Assembly (NCBI RefSeq): GCF_003666245.1
Contig: NZ_MJLZ01000008.1
Coordinates: forward strand, 35,682-99,681
DNA from: Brenneria alni
GTDB taxonomy: Bacteria; Pseudomonadota; Gammaproteobacteria; Enterobacterales; Enterobacteriaceae
Length of the DNA: 64,000 bases
Direction: 5' to 3'
This document shows, in pieces, positions 50,466-60,954 of the stretch. Numbering within the stretch: the stretch's first letter is position 1; each line of letters opens with the position of its first letter. The position numbers and the translations under genes were made by a program. A model generated the notes under the pieces. That model was not told the DNA's origin. It ran no database searches and saw only the letters and a program-made list of their open reading frames with translations.

Positions 50466-51977
50466 TCAAGGCTCAATCCCCCACACCAGCGAACCTTTAT
50501 CATGCACGGTCATCTTATCCCAGTTGGTAAAGGTGGTAATGCTGCTATCGTAGGAGTAATCATTGGTTTCGTCATAGTTACTCCAGTCCAGGGGATGAAT
50601 ACGCACCTGCACCTCACCGCTCTGCCCACCCGCCGGAATCGATCCGGCGCCGCTGCTGAAAGATAATTCCACATAACGGTTTGTCTGTGTGGTACTACCG
50701 GACAAGGCTTCAGAGGTGGCCGTTATATTGCTGGCGCCCACATTCGCCCAGTCAATATAGATCTGGTCGGTTGATTTACCGTCATCGTTGAAATAGTAAC
50801 GGACTTTCAGATCGCTCAACTTTATGACGGTACTGCCTGTATTTTGAATATTGAACGCCAGATTAATCGCATTATCGAATGAATTGCTATTTCCATTGCG
50901 GTATTGCAAGACCAGCGTCTCTGCTTCACGCCCCGGATTTTCCGGCTCAGTTGGCGTGGTTTCATCATCGCCGCCATCCGTATCCAGATCAGCACGAATC
51001 AACTCTCTGACAAATTTACCCGAGGCCGACAGCTCGGCCTCCGTCCAGCCGCCGGACGTGCTTGCTCCCGGCGCCAACGCGGCTGACGCTTCCGACTTAT
51101 CCGCCAGCGACCAGTTAACCCAACTGATGCCGTGGTTGTTCAGAAAATCAATCCAGGTCTGGGACTCAGGCAGGAAAGGGCCGTCGCTGCCGGAAGCACC
51201 GCTGGTTCCCCATTCGCTGACGAAAATGGGCGCCCCCAGACTTTGCGCATAATCAATCCGATCACGTAAAAACTGCCCGTGCGTACCCGCATAGAAGTGT
51301 AACGCATACATCGTATTGGCATCCGGCAGCGGATTGTCTGCCGCATCATGCACATCCTGGCTCCAGGTTCCGGTGCCAACGATAATGATATTATCCGGAT
51401 CCTTCTCACGGATGGTCTGCGTCACCTCCAGCGCGTATGGTCGGATATGTTCATTCCAGGTCACGTTGCCGTTGGGTTCATTGGCGATTTCATAAATCAC
51501 ATTCGGCGAACTGCCGTACAGCCCGGCCATGTCACTGAAGAAATCTTTCGCTTCTGTTTTATAAGTATTCGGATTGCCATCCGACAAAATATGCCAGTCG
51601 ATAATAATATAGACGCCAAGGCTCTGCGCCGCTGCAACGGCTTCTTTTACCTTATTGGCTACCGACGGATTGTCGATATATCCCCCCTCCGCCGTGTACA
51701 TCGCCGCCCGGAATACTGAGATGCCCCAGTCGTCACGCAGCCATTTCATGACATCCTGATTCACGTAGTCGCCATACCATTGCAAACCGTGTGAACTCAT
51801 TCCCTTTAGTTGTACCGGTTCACCGCTCATGCCTACAAGCCGTCCGTTCGCGATGGACAATTGCCCATGTATCTGTACCGGCGTTGCCGCCGAGCAGGAA
51901 GCGGAAAAACTCAGTGTCCCCGCCAGCGCGGCGCTCGCCACGCCTAACTTTAATGTCCTTACTATCTTTATCCACAT
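50466..51977 (-). CDS. celV: Secreted endoglucanase, GH5 with CBM3 (CelV type)
   Basis: A 503-residue plant-cell-wall-degrading enzyme. A signal peptide is followed by a GH5 catalytic domain (about 35-325) with acid/base Glu167 (YEIANEPNG) and nucleophile Glu255 ([11 protein letters not shown]). A Glu/Pro/Thr/Asp linker (about 332-352) leads to a cellulose-binding CBM3 (353-503, [29 protein letters not shown]...GSLVWGIEP). The domain set is that of Pectobacterium CelV, unlike Dickeya Cel5Z with its CBM5. It is likely exported by the Out type II system. The start is ATG 51977. Confidence 0.93.
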   Translation of the reverse strand: MWIKIVRTLKLGVASAALAGTLSFSASCSAATPVQIHGQLSIANGRLVGMSGEPVQLKGMSSHGLQWYGDYVNQDVMKWLRDDWGISVFRAAMYTAEGGYIDNPSVANKVKEAVAAAQSLGVYIIIDWHILSDGNPNTYKTEAKDFFSDMAGLYGSSPNVIYEIANEPNGNVTWNEHIRPYALEVTQTIREKDPDNIIIVGTGTWSQDVHDAADNPLPDANTMYALHFYAGTHGQFLRDRIDYAQSLGAPIFVSEWGTSGASGSDGPFLPESQTWIDFLNNHGISWVNWSLADKSEASAALAPGASTSGGWTEAELSASGKFVRELIRADLDTDGGDDETTPTEPENPGREAETLVLQYRNGNSNSFDNAINLAFNIQNTGSTVIKLSDLKVRYYFNDDGKSTDQIYIDWANVGASNITATSEALSGSTTQTNRYVELSFSSGAGSIPAGGQSGEVQVRIHPLDWSNYDETNDYSYDSSITTFTNWDKMTVHDKGSLVWGIEP

Positions 51978-52131
51978 GTTCCTGATCTCCGTTGTGAACC
52001 CCTATTATCTTAGATTTATGCATAATACTGTCGTTTACACTTACTGCATAAAATCCAGGAAACACCTTAAAATAGTTGATTTTATTGATTATTTTTTATT
52101 TGAAGTAATTAAGGTATTGGCAATGCGGAAC

Positions 52132-52159
52132 AAAAAAAAAGCCAGCACGTAGGCTGGCT
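52132..52159 (-). terminator. Terminator after the 287-residue gene
   Basis: Minus strand AGCCAGC-CTACGT-GCTGGCT followed by eight T. The stretch 51978-52131 carries the celV promoter region and no gene. Confidence 0.8.
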
Positions 52160-52341
52160 AAAATAATACTGGAAGCAATGTGAGCAATGTCGTGCTCTCC
52201 TTCAGCGCCCTGCGAAAAGGCAACTGCTGAAGCGCGGAAATGATGATAATAGTTATCAGTATCATCTGTAAAGGACTTTGTTGAGAATTTTTCTCATTTC
52301 CGTACTGATTGTGGGGTTCCTTTCACATTGTCATTGCTCTT

Positions 52342-53205
52342 TCATCGTATCTTTAGCGCCCGTGGCGTGTACTTTTGCACAAAATCTTCCCAGCGGTCGG
52401 CCAGCAGGCTTAAATGCTGTAACTCAGTATCCAGCGTTTGTGCACAACTGCCGCTCTCTCTCAGCATCATTTCAAACTGATCGAGCATATCTACAGCGCT
52501 GCGTGCGTTGTCAGCAATCGATAACGCCTGAGACATTTCGACCTGAGCGTAATATCTCCCTTGTTGCAGAGCCTCAATATCCTCCCGTATCGCTTCAGCG
52601 TATTTTTCGTCGCCTAAATTAGAGGCAAGCAAAAATTCCGCGTTGGCTGCCCCCAGCCGTACACCATCCCGTCTTGACACCAGCTCGCTGATATAACCGT
52701 CAATTATTTTTGATGCCTGTGGCTGATACGCGTCGGTGATAAAGGACTCCTTGATAAAAGTGAGCATCTCTTTTCTCATCGCAATATCAAAAGCCTCCAT
52801 CATCGCCGTTTTTTCGGCATTTAGCGGACTGGAGAAGGCATCATGCAGGGCATTGGCAAGTTCAGTGAACGGCGATCGGGCTCCTTCAATGGCGATAATA
52901 AAAAAAGAAGTGGCCAGATCAGAGACGCGATCCAACGGAGCAGAAAGCGAGGTATCTCTTAGCTGCCTTATCTTCTCATGTTGCTTTTGCGCATTAATTT
53001 CTTCTTCGGTTAACACAGGCAGCGGATTTTGCTGATAGATGTCGGCCTTATTGTCTCTGTGGTCGATGCTTTCATCTGAAAGTTCAATGGCCTCAAATGT
53101 TGCAGTGGTAGCATCAGTATTCAAATCAGCGGATTTATCGGTCACATCACCCGCCTCAGGTGAAAATTCGAGGTCAAGGGTACAACGAGGCCTGATGCTT
53201 TCCAT
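52342..53205 (-). CDS. Unrecognised helical protein between celV and sapA
   Basis: A 287-residue acidic protein with an unstructured N-terminus (about 1-70, many Asp/Ser/Thr) and a helical remainder (EEINAQKQHEKIRQLRDTSL..., DIAMRKEMLTFIKESFITDAYQPQASKIIDGYISELVSRRDG..., SQALSIADNARSAVDMLDQFEMMLRESG). There is no signal peptide or membrane span. The N-terminal low-complexity part followed by helices is seen in some secreted effectors and injectisome-type proteins, but no family was recognised. It is divergent from sapA, with its own terminator and the 234-base sapA upstream region. Confidence 0.55.
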   Translation of the reverse strand: MESIRPRCTLDLEFSPEAGDVTDKSADLNTDATTATFEAIELSDESIDHRDNKADIYQQNPLPVLTEEEINAQKQHEKIRQLRDTSLSAPLDRVSDLATSFFIIAIEGARSPFTELANALHDAFSSPLNAEKTAMMEAFDIAMRKEMLTFIKESFITDAYQPQASKIIDGYISELVSRRDGVRLGAANAEFLLASNLGDEKYAEAIREDIEALQQGRYYAQVEMSQALSIADNARSAVDMLDQFEMMLRESGSCAQTLDTELQHLSLLADRWEDFVQKYTPRALKIR

Positions 53206-53391
53206 TCAGAATCACTCCATTTTTCGGGCAAAGTTTTAGCTATAACGGCAGCTTTTACCCATAGCTTAGTAAATTATTGGTTATTCTCATGATGAAATGA
53301 CCTTAATATGATCCAGAGCAAAAATTTGACATAAGCCATATCAGCCGGTCGGAAAGTCACCATACGCGCACAACAGAGTGGGGAGTATTGT

Positions 53392-53410
53392 CAGAGTGCG
53401 GTACACTCTG
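53392..53410. promoter_or_regulatory. Palindrome upstream of sapA
   Basis: CAGAGTG-CGGTA-CACTCTG, perfect over seven bases each side, 30 bases before the sapA ATG. It may be an operator or a 5' UTR hairpin. The 53206-53439 gap holds no gene; a TTGACA occurs at about 53326. Confidence 0.45.
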
Positions 53411-53439
53411 TGTATTACGTATTGACTGAAAAATCCTGC

Positions 53440-55134
53440 ATGTCTGGAAAAACTTATTTCGCACTGGCATTCGTCTGGCTGGCAATGCCCTCGCTGGCGA
53501 CCCCTTTGCCAACGGTATCAGCCCCTACGCCATTGGAAGATATCCGCCAAAGCGGCTTTGTCTATTGTGTAAATGACATACTGAATACGTTTAATCCGCA
53601 AATGGCGCGCAGTGGCGTCACCATTGATACGCTGGCCGCCCAGCTTTACGATCGCCTGCTGGACGTTGATCCCTATACTTATCGCCTGATGCCGGAATTA
53701 GCCCAGCGGTGGGAAGTGCTGGATAACGGCTCAACGTATCGGTTTTATCTGCGTCGTGACGTTCCGTTTCAAACCACCGCCTGGTTTAGCCCTACCCGCA
53801 AGATGAATGCTGATGATGTGCTGTTCAGTTTTCAACGTATGCTGGATAAAAAACACCCGTATCATGATGTTAACGGCGGTGAATACCCCTATTTTGACAG
53901 CCTGCAATTTGCTGATTCCGTGCAAAGTATTCGCAAGTTGGGGGAGTACAGCATTGAAATCCGGCTAAACAGCCCGGATGCATCTTTCCTGTGGCACCTG
54001 GCGACACACTATGCGCCGATCCTGTCCGCCGAATATGCACAGGCGCTGTCTGAAAATGATAAGCAGGAATTGCTGGATCGCGAACCGGTCGGCACCGGCC
54101 CCTATAGACTGAATGAATACCGCTACGGGCAATATATCCGTCTGACGCGTAATAATGTGTACTGGCGTGGCCTGCCACGTATGCAGCAGGTGGTGGTTGA
54201 TCTTGGCTCTGGCGGTACAGGCCGGTTGTCCAAGTTACTGACCGGCGAATGTGATGTTCTGGCCTATCCCGCCGTCAGCCAACTTGCTATTTTACGTAAC
54301 GATCCTCGGTTGCGTCTGTCGTTGCGCTCTGGAATGAACGTCGCCTATCTGGCATTTAATGTGCGTAAACCCCCACTAGATGACCGTCGTATCCGTGAAG
54401 CCATTGCGCTGGCGATTAACAACGATCGGCTGATGCAGTCAATTTATTACGGCACCGCCGAAACCGCCGCCTCGATCTTACCGCGAGCCTCCTGGGCGTA
54501 TGATAATGACGCTCAGGTAACGGAATACAACCCGGAGAAATCCCGCAAGATATTAAAGGCGCTGGGTATTGCCAATCTCAGCCTGCGTTTATGGGTGCCC
54601 AGCGCGTCACAATCCTACAACCCCAGCCCACTAAAAACCGCCGAACTGATACAGGCCGATCTGGCCCAGGTAGGAGTGCAGGTTACCATTGTGCCGGTGG
54701 AGGGACGTTTTCAGGAAGCGAAATTGATGGAACTCAGCCACGACTTAACTCTGGCAGGCTGGGCTACCGACAGTAACGATCCCGACAGTTTTTTCCGGCC
54801 TTTATTAAGCTGTGCCGCCATTCGCTCCCAAACTAACTATGCTCATTGGTGCGATCCTACTTTTGATAAAGTGTTGCAAAACGCCCTGTCTTCACAGCAA
54901 TTGTCAAAACGCATTGAACACTACCAACAGGCGCAGAGGATTCTGGCGGAGCAAATACCGGTTTTGCCGCTGACCGCCTCCTTACGCCTGTTGGCTTATC
55001 GCTATGATATGAAAGGGTTAGTCCTTAGCCCATTCGGTAACGGTTCGTTCGCGGGAGTTTTCCGCGAGAATAGCGCCGCTCCCCAGCCACAAAAACGTTC
55101 TTCACAGGACGACGCTACAGGAGAAAAACCGTGA
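53440..55134 (+). CDS. sapA: Peptide-binding protein of the Sap system
   Basis: A 564-residue periplasmic binding protein. Signal peptide [22 protein letters not shown] sets the start at 53440. The rest aligns with E. coli SapA ([77 protein letters not shown]). It is associated with resistance to antimicrobial peptides and putrescine export in enterobacteria, and is important in plants for Dickeya/Pectobacterium. The stop overlaps sapB by 4 bases. No clear ribosome site precedes the ATG. Confidence 0.94.
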   Translation: MSGKTYFALAFVWLAMPSLATPLPTVSAPTPLEDIRQSGFVYCVNDILNTFNPQMARSGVTIDTLAAQLYDRLLDVDPYTYRLMPELAQRWEVLDNGSTYRFYLRRDVPFQTTAWFSPTRKMNADDVLFSFQRMLDKKHPYHDVNGGEYPYFDSLQFADSVQSIRKLGEYSIEIRLNSPDASFLWHLATHYAPILSAEYAQALSENDKQELLDREPVGTGPYRLNEYRYGQYIRLTRNNVYWRGLPRMQQVVVDLGSGGTGRLSKLLTGECDVLAYPAVSQLAILRNDPRLRLSLRSGMNVAYLAFNVRKPPLDDRRIREAIALAINNDRLMQSIYYGTAETAASILPRASWAYDNDAQVTEYNPEKSRKILKALGIANLSLRLWVPSASQSYNPSPLKTAELIQADLAQVGVQVTIVPVEGRFQEAKLMELSHDLTLAGWATDSNDPDSFFRPLLSCAAIRSQTNYAHWCDPTFDKVLQNALSSQQLSKRIEHYQQAQRILAEQIPVLPLTASLRLLAYRYDMKGLVLSPFGNGSFAGVFRENSAAPQPQKRSSQDDATGEKP

Positions 55135-56096
55135 TTATCTTTACTCTGCGTCGACTGGTCTTGTTGCTGGTTACCTTGTTTTTACTGACGTTGGTGGGGT
55201 TCAGCCTGAGCTATTACACACCGCACGCCCCCCTCAACGGCGCATCGCTGTTTGATGCATATCACTTTTATCTCACCAGCTTGTTACAGGGTGACTTTGG
55301 CCGCTCCAGCATTAACGGTCAGGCCATCAGCGCACAGCTAAAAGATGTTTTCCCTGCAACCACAGAGCTTTGCCTGCTGGCATTCGCGCTCTCTTTGTTG
55401 GTAGGGATCCCGCTGGGCGTCACTGCGGGTGTTATGCAGAATAAAGCGCCGGATATTGTTATCAGTACGCTGGCGCTCGTCGGTTTTTCCCTGCCGGTAT
55501 TCTGGCTGGCGCTGCTGCTCACGCTGTTTTTCTCGCTACATCTCGGCTGGTTGCCGGTTTCCGGACGCTTTGACCTGCTCTATCAGGTAAAAAACGTCAC
55601 GGGCTTTGCGTTGATCGATGCCTGGCTGTCAGATTCTCCCTATCGTAGTGAGATGATTGCCAGTGCGATTCGGCATCTGATCCTGCCTATTACCGTACTC
55701 GCCGTGGGGCCGACGACGGAGGTGATACGCCTGATGCGTATCAGCACCACTGAAGTTATAGGTAAAAACTACATTAAAGCGGCGGCGACGCGTGGTTTGT
55801 CGCCACTGACCATTATTCGCCGTCATGTGCTGCACAATGCATTACCACCGATTATGCCAAAGCTGGGATTACAGTTTTCTACCATGCTGACGCTCACCAT
55901 CATTACTGAGGTGGTGTTCAGTTGGCCGGGGCTGGGGCGTTGGCTGGTTAACGCGATCCGCCAGCAGGATTACGCCGCTATTTCCGCAGGCGTTATCATT
56001 GTCGGCGCAACGGTCATTACGGTTAATGTGCTGTCTGACATCTGGGGTGCAATAACCAACCCATTGAAACATAAGGAATGGTATGCCCTTCGATAA
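55131..56096 (+). CDS. sapB: Sap transporter permease B
   Basis: A 321-residue inner-membrane permease of the DppB/OppB class, with about six spans and the EAA-like loop ([37 protein letters not shown]). It pairs with SapC. It overlaps sapA and sapC. Confidence 0.95.
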   Translation: MIIFTLRRLVLLLVTLFLLTLVGFSLSYYTPHAPLNGASLFDAYHFYLTSLLQGDFGRSSINGQAISAQLKDVFPATTELCLLAFALSLLVGIPLGVTAGVMQNKAPDIVISTLALVGFSLPVFWLALLLTLFFSLHLGWLPVSGRFDLLYQVKNVTGFALIDAWLSDSPYRSEMIASAIRHLILPITVLAVGPTTEVIRLMRISTTEVIGKNYIKAAATRGLSPLTIIRRHVLHNALPPIMPKLGLQFSTMLTLTIITEVVFSWPGLGRWLVNAIRQQDYAAISAGVIIVGATVITVNVLSDIWGAITNPLKHKEWYALR

Positions 56097-56973
56097 TGTT
56101 TACAGCGAGAAGCGCCTTCCCAGCCGCCTGGGTGATACCTGGCGGGTATTTCATCAGGATATGCTGGCGATGGTCGGCTTTTACGGTTTTCTGTTTTTGT
56201 TGGGCCTGTGCCTGTTCGGCGAACTGCTGGCGCCTTATGACGTCAGCCAGCAATTTTTGGGCTACCAGATGCTTCCTCCGTCCTGGTCACACTACGGTGA
56301 AGTGTCGTTCTTCCTCGGCACTGACGATCTGGGGCGCGATCAATTGAGCCGGTTGTTAAGGGGGGCCGCCCCTACCGTGGGGTCGGCATTGATCGTCACC
56401 CTTGCGGCGGCGCTGTGCGGCGTCATTTTAGGCGTTTTTGCCGGCGTAACCCGCGGGCTTCGCTCCGCCATGCTCAACCATATTCTCGACACATTGTTAT
56501 CTATTCCGTCGCTGCTGCTGGCCATTGTGGTGATTGCCTTTATCGGCCCGAAACTGGAACATGCCATGCTGGCCGTCTGGCTGGCGTTGTTGCCCCGGAT
56601 GGTGCGCACTATATACAGCACGATACATAATGAAATGGACAAAGAGTACGTTGTCGCCACCCGCCTTGATGGCGCGTCCACGTTTTATATTGTCTGGTAT
56701 GTGGTGTTGCCGAATATCGCGGCGGTACTGGTATCTGAATTCACCCGTGCGTTGTCTATCGCTATTCTGGACATTGCCGCATTAGGTTTTCTTGACCTCG
56801 GCGCACAGTTACCGACCACCGAATGGGGAGCAATGCTGGGTAATTCATTGGAGCTGATCTATGCCGCCCCCTGGACGGTTATGTTGCCCGGCGCGGCGAT
56901 TGCCCTGAGCGTGCTGATTGTTAATCTGCTTGGGGACGGTATTCGCCGCGCCCTGCTGGCGGAAACGGAATAA
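56083..56973 (+). CDS. sapC: Sap transporter permease C
   Basis: A 296-residue DppC/OppC-type permease with six spans and an EAA-like loop ([38 protein letters not shown]). It starts 14 bases inside the end of sapB. The stop is 15 bases before sapD. Confidence 0.95.
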   Translation: MPFDNVYSEKRLPSRLGDTWRVFHQDMLAMVGFYGFLFLLGLCLFGELLAPYDVSQQFLGYQMLPPSWSHYGEVSFFLGTDDLGRDQLSRLLRGAAPTVGSALIVTLAAALCGVILGVFAGVTRGLRSAMLNHILDTLLSIPSLLLAIVVIAFIGPKLEHAMLAVWLALLPRMVRTIYSTIHNEMDKEYVVATRLDGASTFYIVWYVVLPNIAAVLVSEFTRALSIAILDIAALGFLDLGAQLPTTEWGAMLGNSLELIYAAPWTVMLPGAAIALSVLIVNLLGDGIRRALLAETE

Positions 56974-56988
56974 TGGCGGAGACGACAT

Positions 56989-57981
56989 ATGCCCTTGCTT
57001 GATATTCGTAATCTGACCATCGAATTCCTCACCTCAGACGGCGCGGTAAAAGCGGTTGACCGGGTCAGCATGACGCTGAATGAAGGGGAAATTCGCGGCT
57101 TGGTGGGCGAATCCGGCTCAGGCAAAAGCCTGATTGCCAAAGCCATCTGCGGTATTACCAACGATAACTGGCGGGTTACCGCCGATCGTTTTCGTCTTGA
57201 TGACATTGACCTGCTGCAACTGTCGCCACGCGAACGGCGTAAACTGGTCGGTCATAACGTCTCGATGATTTTTCAGGAACCGCAGTCCTGCCTCGATCCC
57301 TCCGAAAACATCGGACGGCAATTGATACAAACCATCCCCGGCTGGACGTATAAAGGCCGCTGGTGGCAACGGTTCCACTGGCGCAAACGCCGGGCAATCG
57401 AACTGCTTCACCGCGTCGGCATCAAAGATCATAAAAGCATTATGGGCAGCTACCCCTATGAACTGACCGATGGGGAATGCCAAAAAGTGATGATTGCCAT
57501 CGCGCTGGCAAACCAGCCGCGTTTGTTGATCGCCGACGAACCCACCAACGCGATGGAGTCCACCACGCAGGCACAGATTTTTCGCTTATTGTCCCGGCTG
57601 AACCAGAACAATAACACCACTATTCTGCTCATCAGCCATGACCTGCAAACCATGAGTAAATGGGCCGATCGGATTAACGTGCTCTATTGCGGGCAGACGG
57701 TGGAAAGCGCCGCCAGTGAAGACCTGATTACCGCGCCACATCACCCTTACACTCAGGCATTGATCCGGGCAATGCCGGACTTTGGCCGCTCTTTACCGCA
57801 TAAAAGCCGTCTGAATACCCTGCCGGGAGCGATCCCTTCGCTGGAACATTTACCGGTCGGTTGCCGTCTGGGGCCGCGCTGTCCTTACGCGCAGAAACAG
57901 TGTATGCAGACCCCCCAGTTGCTTTCGGTCAAGAATCATTGGTACGCCTGCCACTTCCCACTCAATATGGAGGGTTCCTGA
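56989..57981 (+). CDS. sapD: Sap transporter ATPase D
   Basis: A 330-residue ABC ATPase. Walker A GESGSGKS (40-47), Q-loop [13 protein letters not shown], and Walker [10 protein letters not shown]. The signature is LTDGECQKV in place of LSGGQ, a deviation also seen in E. coli SapD. The C-terminal oligopeptide/dipeptide extension has [14 protein letters not shown] and could bind a cluster or zinc. The stop overlaps sapF (TGATG). Confidence 0.95.
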   Translation: MPLLDIRNLTIEFLTSDGAVKAVDRVSMTLNEGEIRGLVGESGSGKSLIAKAICGITNDNWRVTADRFRLDDIDLLQLSPRERRKLVGHNVSMIFQEPQSCLDPSENIGRQLIQTIPGWTYKGRWWQRFHWRKRRAIELLHRVGIKDHKSIMGSYPYELTDGECQKVMIAIALANQPRLLIADEPTNAMESTTQAQIFRLLSRLNQNNNTTILLISHDLQTMSKWADRINVLYCGQTVESAASEDLITAPHHPYTQALIRAMPDFGRSLPHKSRLNTLPGAIPSLEHLPVGCRLGPRCPYAQKQCMQTPQLLSVKNHWYACHFPLNMEGS

Positions 57982-58796
57982 TGGTTGAAACGTTACTTGA
58001 GGCCCGTAATCTGACCAAAACCTTCCGTTATCGCAACGGGCTGTTTCGCCGTCAGCATGTTGAAGCCGTGAAGTCCGTGAGTTTCACCTTACGTGAGCGG
58101 CAGACTTTAGCCATCATCGGTGAAAATGGTTCGGGGAAATCTACGTTGGCAAAAATGTTGGCCGGCATGATAGCCCCGACGTCCGGTGAGTTATTGATCG
58201 ACGATCATCCGTTGCATTATGGTGATTACCGCTACCGCAGCCAGCGTATCCGTATGATTTTTCAGGATGCGGGTAATGCCCTGAATCCCCGTCAGCGTAT
58301 CGGTCAGTTGCTGGATGCGCCGTTACGGCTGAATACCGATCTCAGCACCCAAGAACGCGAAAAGGCCATCAACCTGGCGCTGCAACAGGTGGGATTGCGG
58401 CCTGATCATGCCTACCATTATCCTCACGCGCTGGCCCCCGGTCAGAAACAGCGGGTGGGGCTGGCGCGGGCGCTGATCCTGCAACCCAAGGTCATCGTGG
58501 CGGATGAAGCGCTGGCGTCGCTGGATATGTCTATGCGATCACAGATTATTAATCTGATGCTGGAACTTCAGGAAAAGCACGGCATCTCTTATATTTATGT
58601 CACTCAGCATCTGGGAATGATGAAGCATATCAGCGATCAGATCCTGGTCATGCAGGGTGGAGAAGTGGTTGAGCGCGGCAGCACGGCTGACGTGCTGGCC
58701 TCTCCACTTCATGAACTGACCAAGCGCCTGATTGCCAGCCATTTTGGTGAAGCGCTGAGTGCCGATGCCTGGCGGAGTGACGGTGCGCAGTTTTAA
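57981..58796 (+). CDS. sapF: Sap transporter ATPase F
   Basis: A 271-residue ABC ATPase: Walker A GENGSGKS (47-54), signature LAPGQKQRV, Walker B VIVADEALASLD. The start overlaps the sapD stop; a longer frame inside sapD is not real. Partner of SapD and last gene of the sap operon. Confidence 0.95.
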   Translation: MVETLLEARNLTKTFRYRNGLFRRQHVEAVKSVSFTLRERQTLAIIGENGSGKSTLAKMLAGMIAPTSGELLIDDHPLHYGDYRYRSQRIRMIFQDAGNALNPRQRIGQLLDAPLRLNTDLSTQEREKAINLALQQVGLRPDHAYHYPHALAPGQKQRVGLARALILQPKVIVADEALASLDMSMRSQIINLMLELQEKHGISYIYVTQHLGMMKHISDQILVMQGGEVVERGSTADVLASPLHELTKRLIASHFGEALSADAWRSDGAQF

Positions 58797-58938
58797 CCCA
58801 AAAATCGGCGATACTGCTCGGATTACCGTTATTGACTCGGGACATGATAGAATCGCCCGGTTTATTCATCCCGACTGTCATTAACGGCTTATTTTTAGAT
58901 TGATGGTCGCAGCAACAACGATCACAAGGATTACTGTT

Positions 58939-59730
58939 ATGGGTTTTCTTACCGGTAAGCGCATTCTGGTAACTGGTGTTGCCAGTAACCGCTCCATTGC
59001 ATTCGGTATCGCACAGGCTATGCACCGCGAAGGTGCTGAACTGGCGTTTACGTATCAGAACGATAAACTGAAATCTCGCGTTGACGAGTTTGCAGGCGAA
59101 CTGGGTTCCAGCATTGTCCTGCCGTGTGATGTCGCTGAAGATACAAGTATTGAAGCGCTGTTTACCGAACTGGCCAAAGTCTGGCCGACTTTTGATGGTT
59201 TCGTTCACTCCATCGCTTTCGCGCCGGGCGATCAGCTTGACGGCGACTATGTCGACGCGGTAACCCGTGAAGGCTTCAATATTGCTCACGATATCAGTTC
59301 TTACAGCTTTGTGGCGTTGGCGAAGGCCTGCCGCAACATGCTGAACCCGAACTCTGCGCTGCTTACCCTGTCCTATCTGGGCGCAGAACGCGCCATTCCT
59401 AACTACAATGTGATGGGGCTGGCTAAGGCGTCTCTGGAAGCGAACGTGCGTTACATGGCGAACGCCATGGGTGCTCAGGGGGTGCGTGTCAACGCCATTT
59501 CCGCTGGCCCAATCCGTACGCTGGCCGCATCAGGCATTAAAAACTTCAAGAAAATGCTGTCTCACTGTGAAGCGGTTACCCCAATCCGCCGCGTCGTCAC
59601 TATTGAAGACGTCGGTAATTCCGCCGCATTCCTGTGCTCCGATCTGGCAGCCGGTATCTCCGGCGAAGTTCTCCACGTGGACGGTGGCTTTAGCATCGCC
59701 GCCATGAACGAACTGGAACTGAATAATTAA
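58939..59730 (+). CDS. fabI: Enoyl-ACP reductase
   Basis: A 263-residue NADH-dependent reductase of the last step of fatty acid elongation. NAD site [19 protein letters not shown]; active site Tyr156 and Lys163 (NYNVMGLAK). Residue 93 is Ala (HSIAFAP), where E. coli has Gly. Adjacent to sapF as in E. coli, with a 142-base gap and its own promoter. ATG 58939 follows an AAGGA site. Confidence 0.96.
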   Translation: MGFLTGKRILVTGVASNRSIAFGIAQAMHREGAELAFTYQNDKLKSRVDEFAGELGSSIVLPCDVAEDTSIEALFTELAKVWPTFDGFVHSIAFAPGDQLDGDYVDAVTREGFNIAHDISSYSFVALAKACRNMLNPNSALLTLSYLGAERAIPNYNVMGLAKASLEANVRYMANAMGAQGVRVNAISAGPIRTLAASGIKNFKKMLSHCEAVTPIRRVVTIEDVGNSAAFLCSDLAAGISGEVLHVDGGFSIAAMNELELNN

Positions 59731-59754
59731 TATCCCGCAACAATAAAATCATTG

Positions 59755-59790
59755 AAGGCCCCCACGATTTTTCGTAGGGGCCTTTCCTTT
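59755..59790 (+). terminator. Terminator after fabI
   Basis: AAGGCCCC.CACGA with TCGTA.GGGGCCTT, a long stem followed by TCCTTTG. No gene is seen in 59791-59878. Confidence 0.8.
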
Positions 59791-59878
59791 GTTAAAGCTT
59801 AAAAACGTTGGTGGGAAGATTGTTGATATACAACGCCCTGCTTTCTCCGGCAGGCTAATGGGTTGACAGGCAACTATG

Positions 59879-60868
59879 TTAAACCCGGCCCTGACCGTCA
59901 GTACAGATTAAGGAGTAAGTGCAATCCAATAATTCAAAATCATAGTGCCGCTGTGAAGAAAGAATAATTTCTTTATTTTTGGTGACGAAGATAGCGTCGA
60001 TTCCCGGTCGGGCCATTAAATATTTAATACCGGCCTCCACATCCATGCCATACATCAGCGTGGAATAGATATCACCATCAATGGATTTATCTGAAATGAT
60101 AGTGACGCTATGCAGCGAGTTATTCAGCGGATAGCCGGTTCTGGGATTCAAGATATGGTGATACACCCGATCATCAACGGTAAAAAATCGCTCATACACG
60201 CCGGAGGTGACCACGGATTGATTCTTCACTTTGATAATGCCAAGTAAACAATCTCTGTCAGCGAACGGCTTTTGCAAACCCACACTCCACTGCCCTCGCG
60301 CATCCGTCAATGAACAGCCGATTGCCAGAACGTTGCCGCCAAGATTGATAACGGCATGATGAATATTATGCTGATATAGCAAATCTCTGATGACATCCGC
60401 GATATATCCCTTGGCGATAGCGCCTAAATCGATCTCCATCCCTTCGGTTTTCAGAAAAACGGCGCATTCATCATCATTGAGCATGACGCGAGCGGGATTG
60501 GTCAATTCAAGGGCGTTTTCGATTGTCGCCGCATCAGGAACCGCACAACCTTTGAAGCCAATTTTCCACAATTTAACCACCGGGCCAATGGCTAAATTAA
60601 AACAGCTACCTTTAATCAGGCTGATGGCTTTCGCTTGTTTAATGAGCTGGAACACGGCAGGACTGACGGCAACGTAACCTTTGCCCGCCGCGTTATTAAT
60701 CTTCATCACCTCTGAATGTTGTCGATTTACGGTCAATACGTCTTCAAGCTGTTTAATGCAATGAAATACCCGCCTGGCTACTGTTTCATCATGAACAAAC
60801 ATTTTTAATAAAACAGGGCTTCCCATCAGTTGGGCGGAATAGGAATAAATGTTATTTACGGATCTCAT
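59879..60868 (-). CDS. apbE: FAD:protein FMN transferase (ApbE family)
   Basis: A 329-residue flavin transferase that attaches FMN to a Thr/Ser of a target protein. Family segments: LEDVLTVNRQHSEVMKINNAAG, FNLAIGPVVKLWKIGF, GMEIDLGAIAKGYIADVI (FAD/Mg site), HAVINLGGNVLAIG, VVTSGVYERFF and YHHILNPRTGYPLNNSLHSVTIIS. No signal peptide or lipobox, so it is cytosolic, suited to the soluble Frd-like target encoded upstream. Hairpin GGAG.GCGTCC-GTAA-GGACGC.CTCC lies at about 60919-60945 between the genes. Confidence 0.9.
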   Translation of the reverse strand: MRSVNNIYSYSAQLMGSPVLLKMFVHDETVARRVFHCIKQLEDVLTVNRQHSEVMKINNAAGKGYVAVSPAVFQLIKQAKAISLIKGSCFNLAIGPVVKLWKIGFKGCAVPDAATIENALELTNPARVMLNDDECAVFLKTEGMEIDLGAIAKGYIADVIRDLLYQHNIHHAVINLGGNVLAIGCSLTDARGQWSVGLQKPFADRDCLLGIIKVKNQSVVTSGVYERFFTVDDRVYHHILNPRTGYPLNNSLHSVTIISDKSIDGDIYSTLMYGMDVEAGIKYLMARPGIDAIFVTKNKEIILSSQRHYDFELLDCTYSLICTDGQGRV

Positions 60869-60954
60869 TATGATGAAGCCTACAACCTACTTTATTTCAG
60901 GCGCAGCCCGGGGAATAAGGAGGCGTCCTTACGGACGCACTCCCTTAAAGAGCA

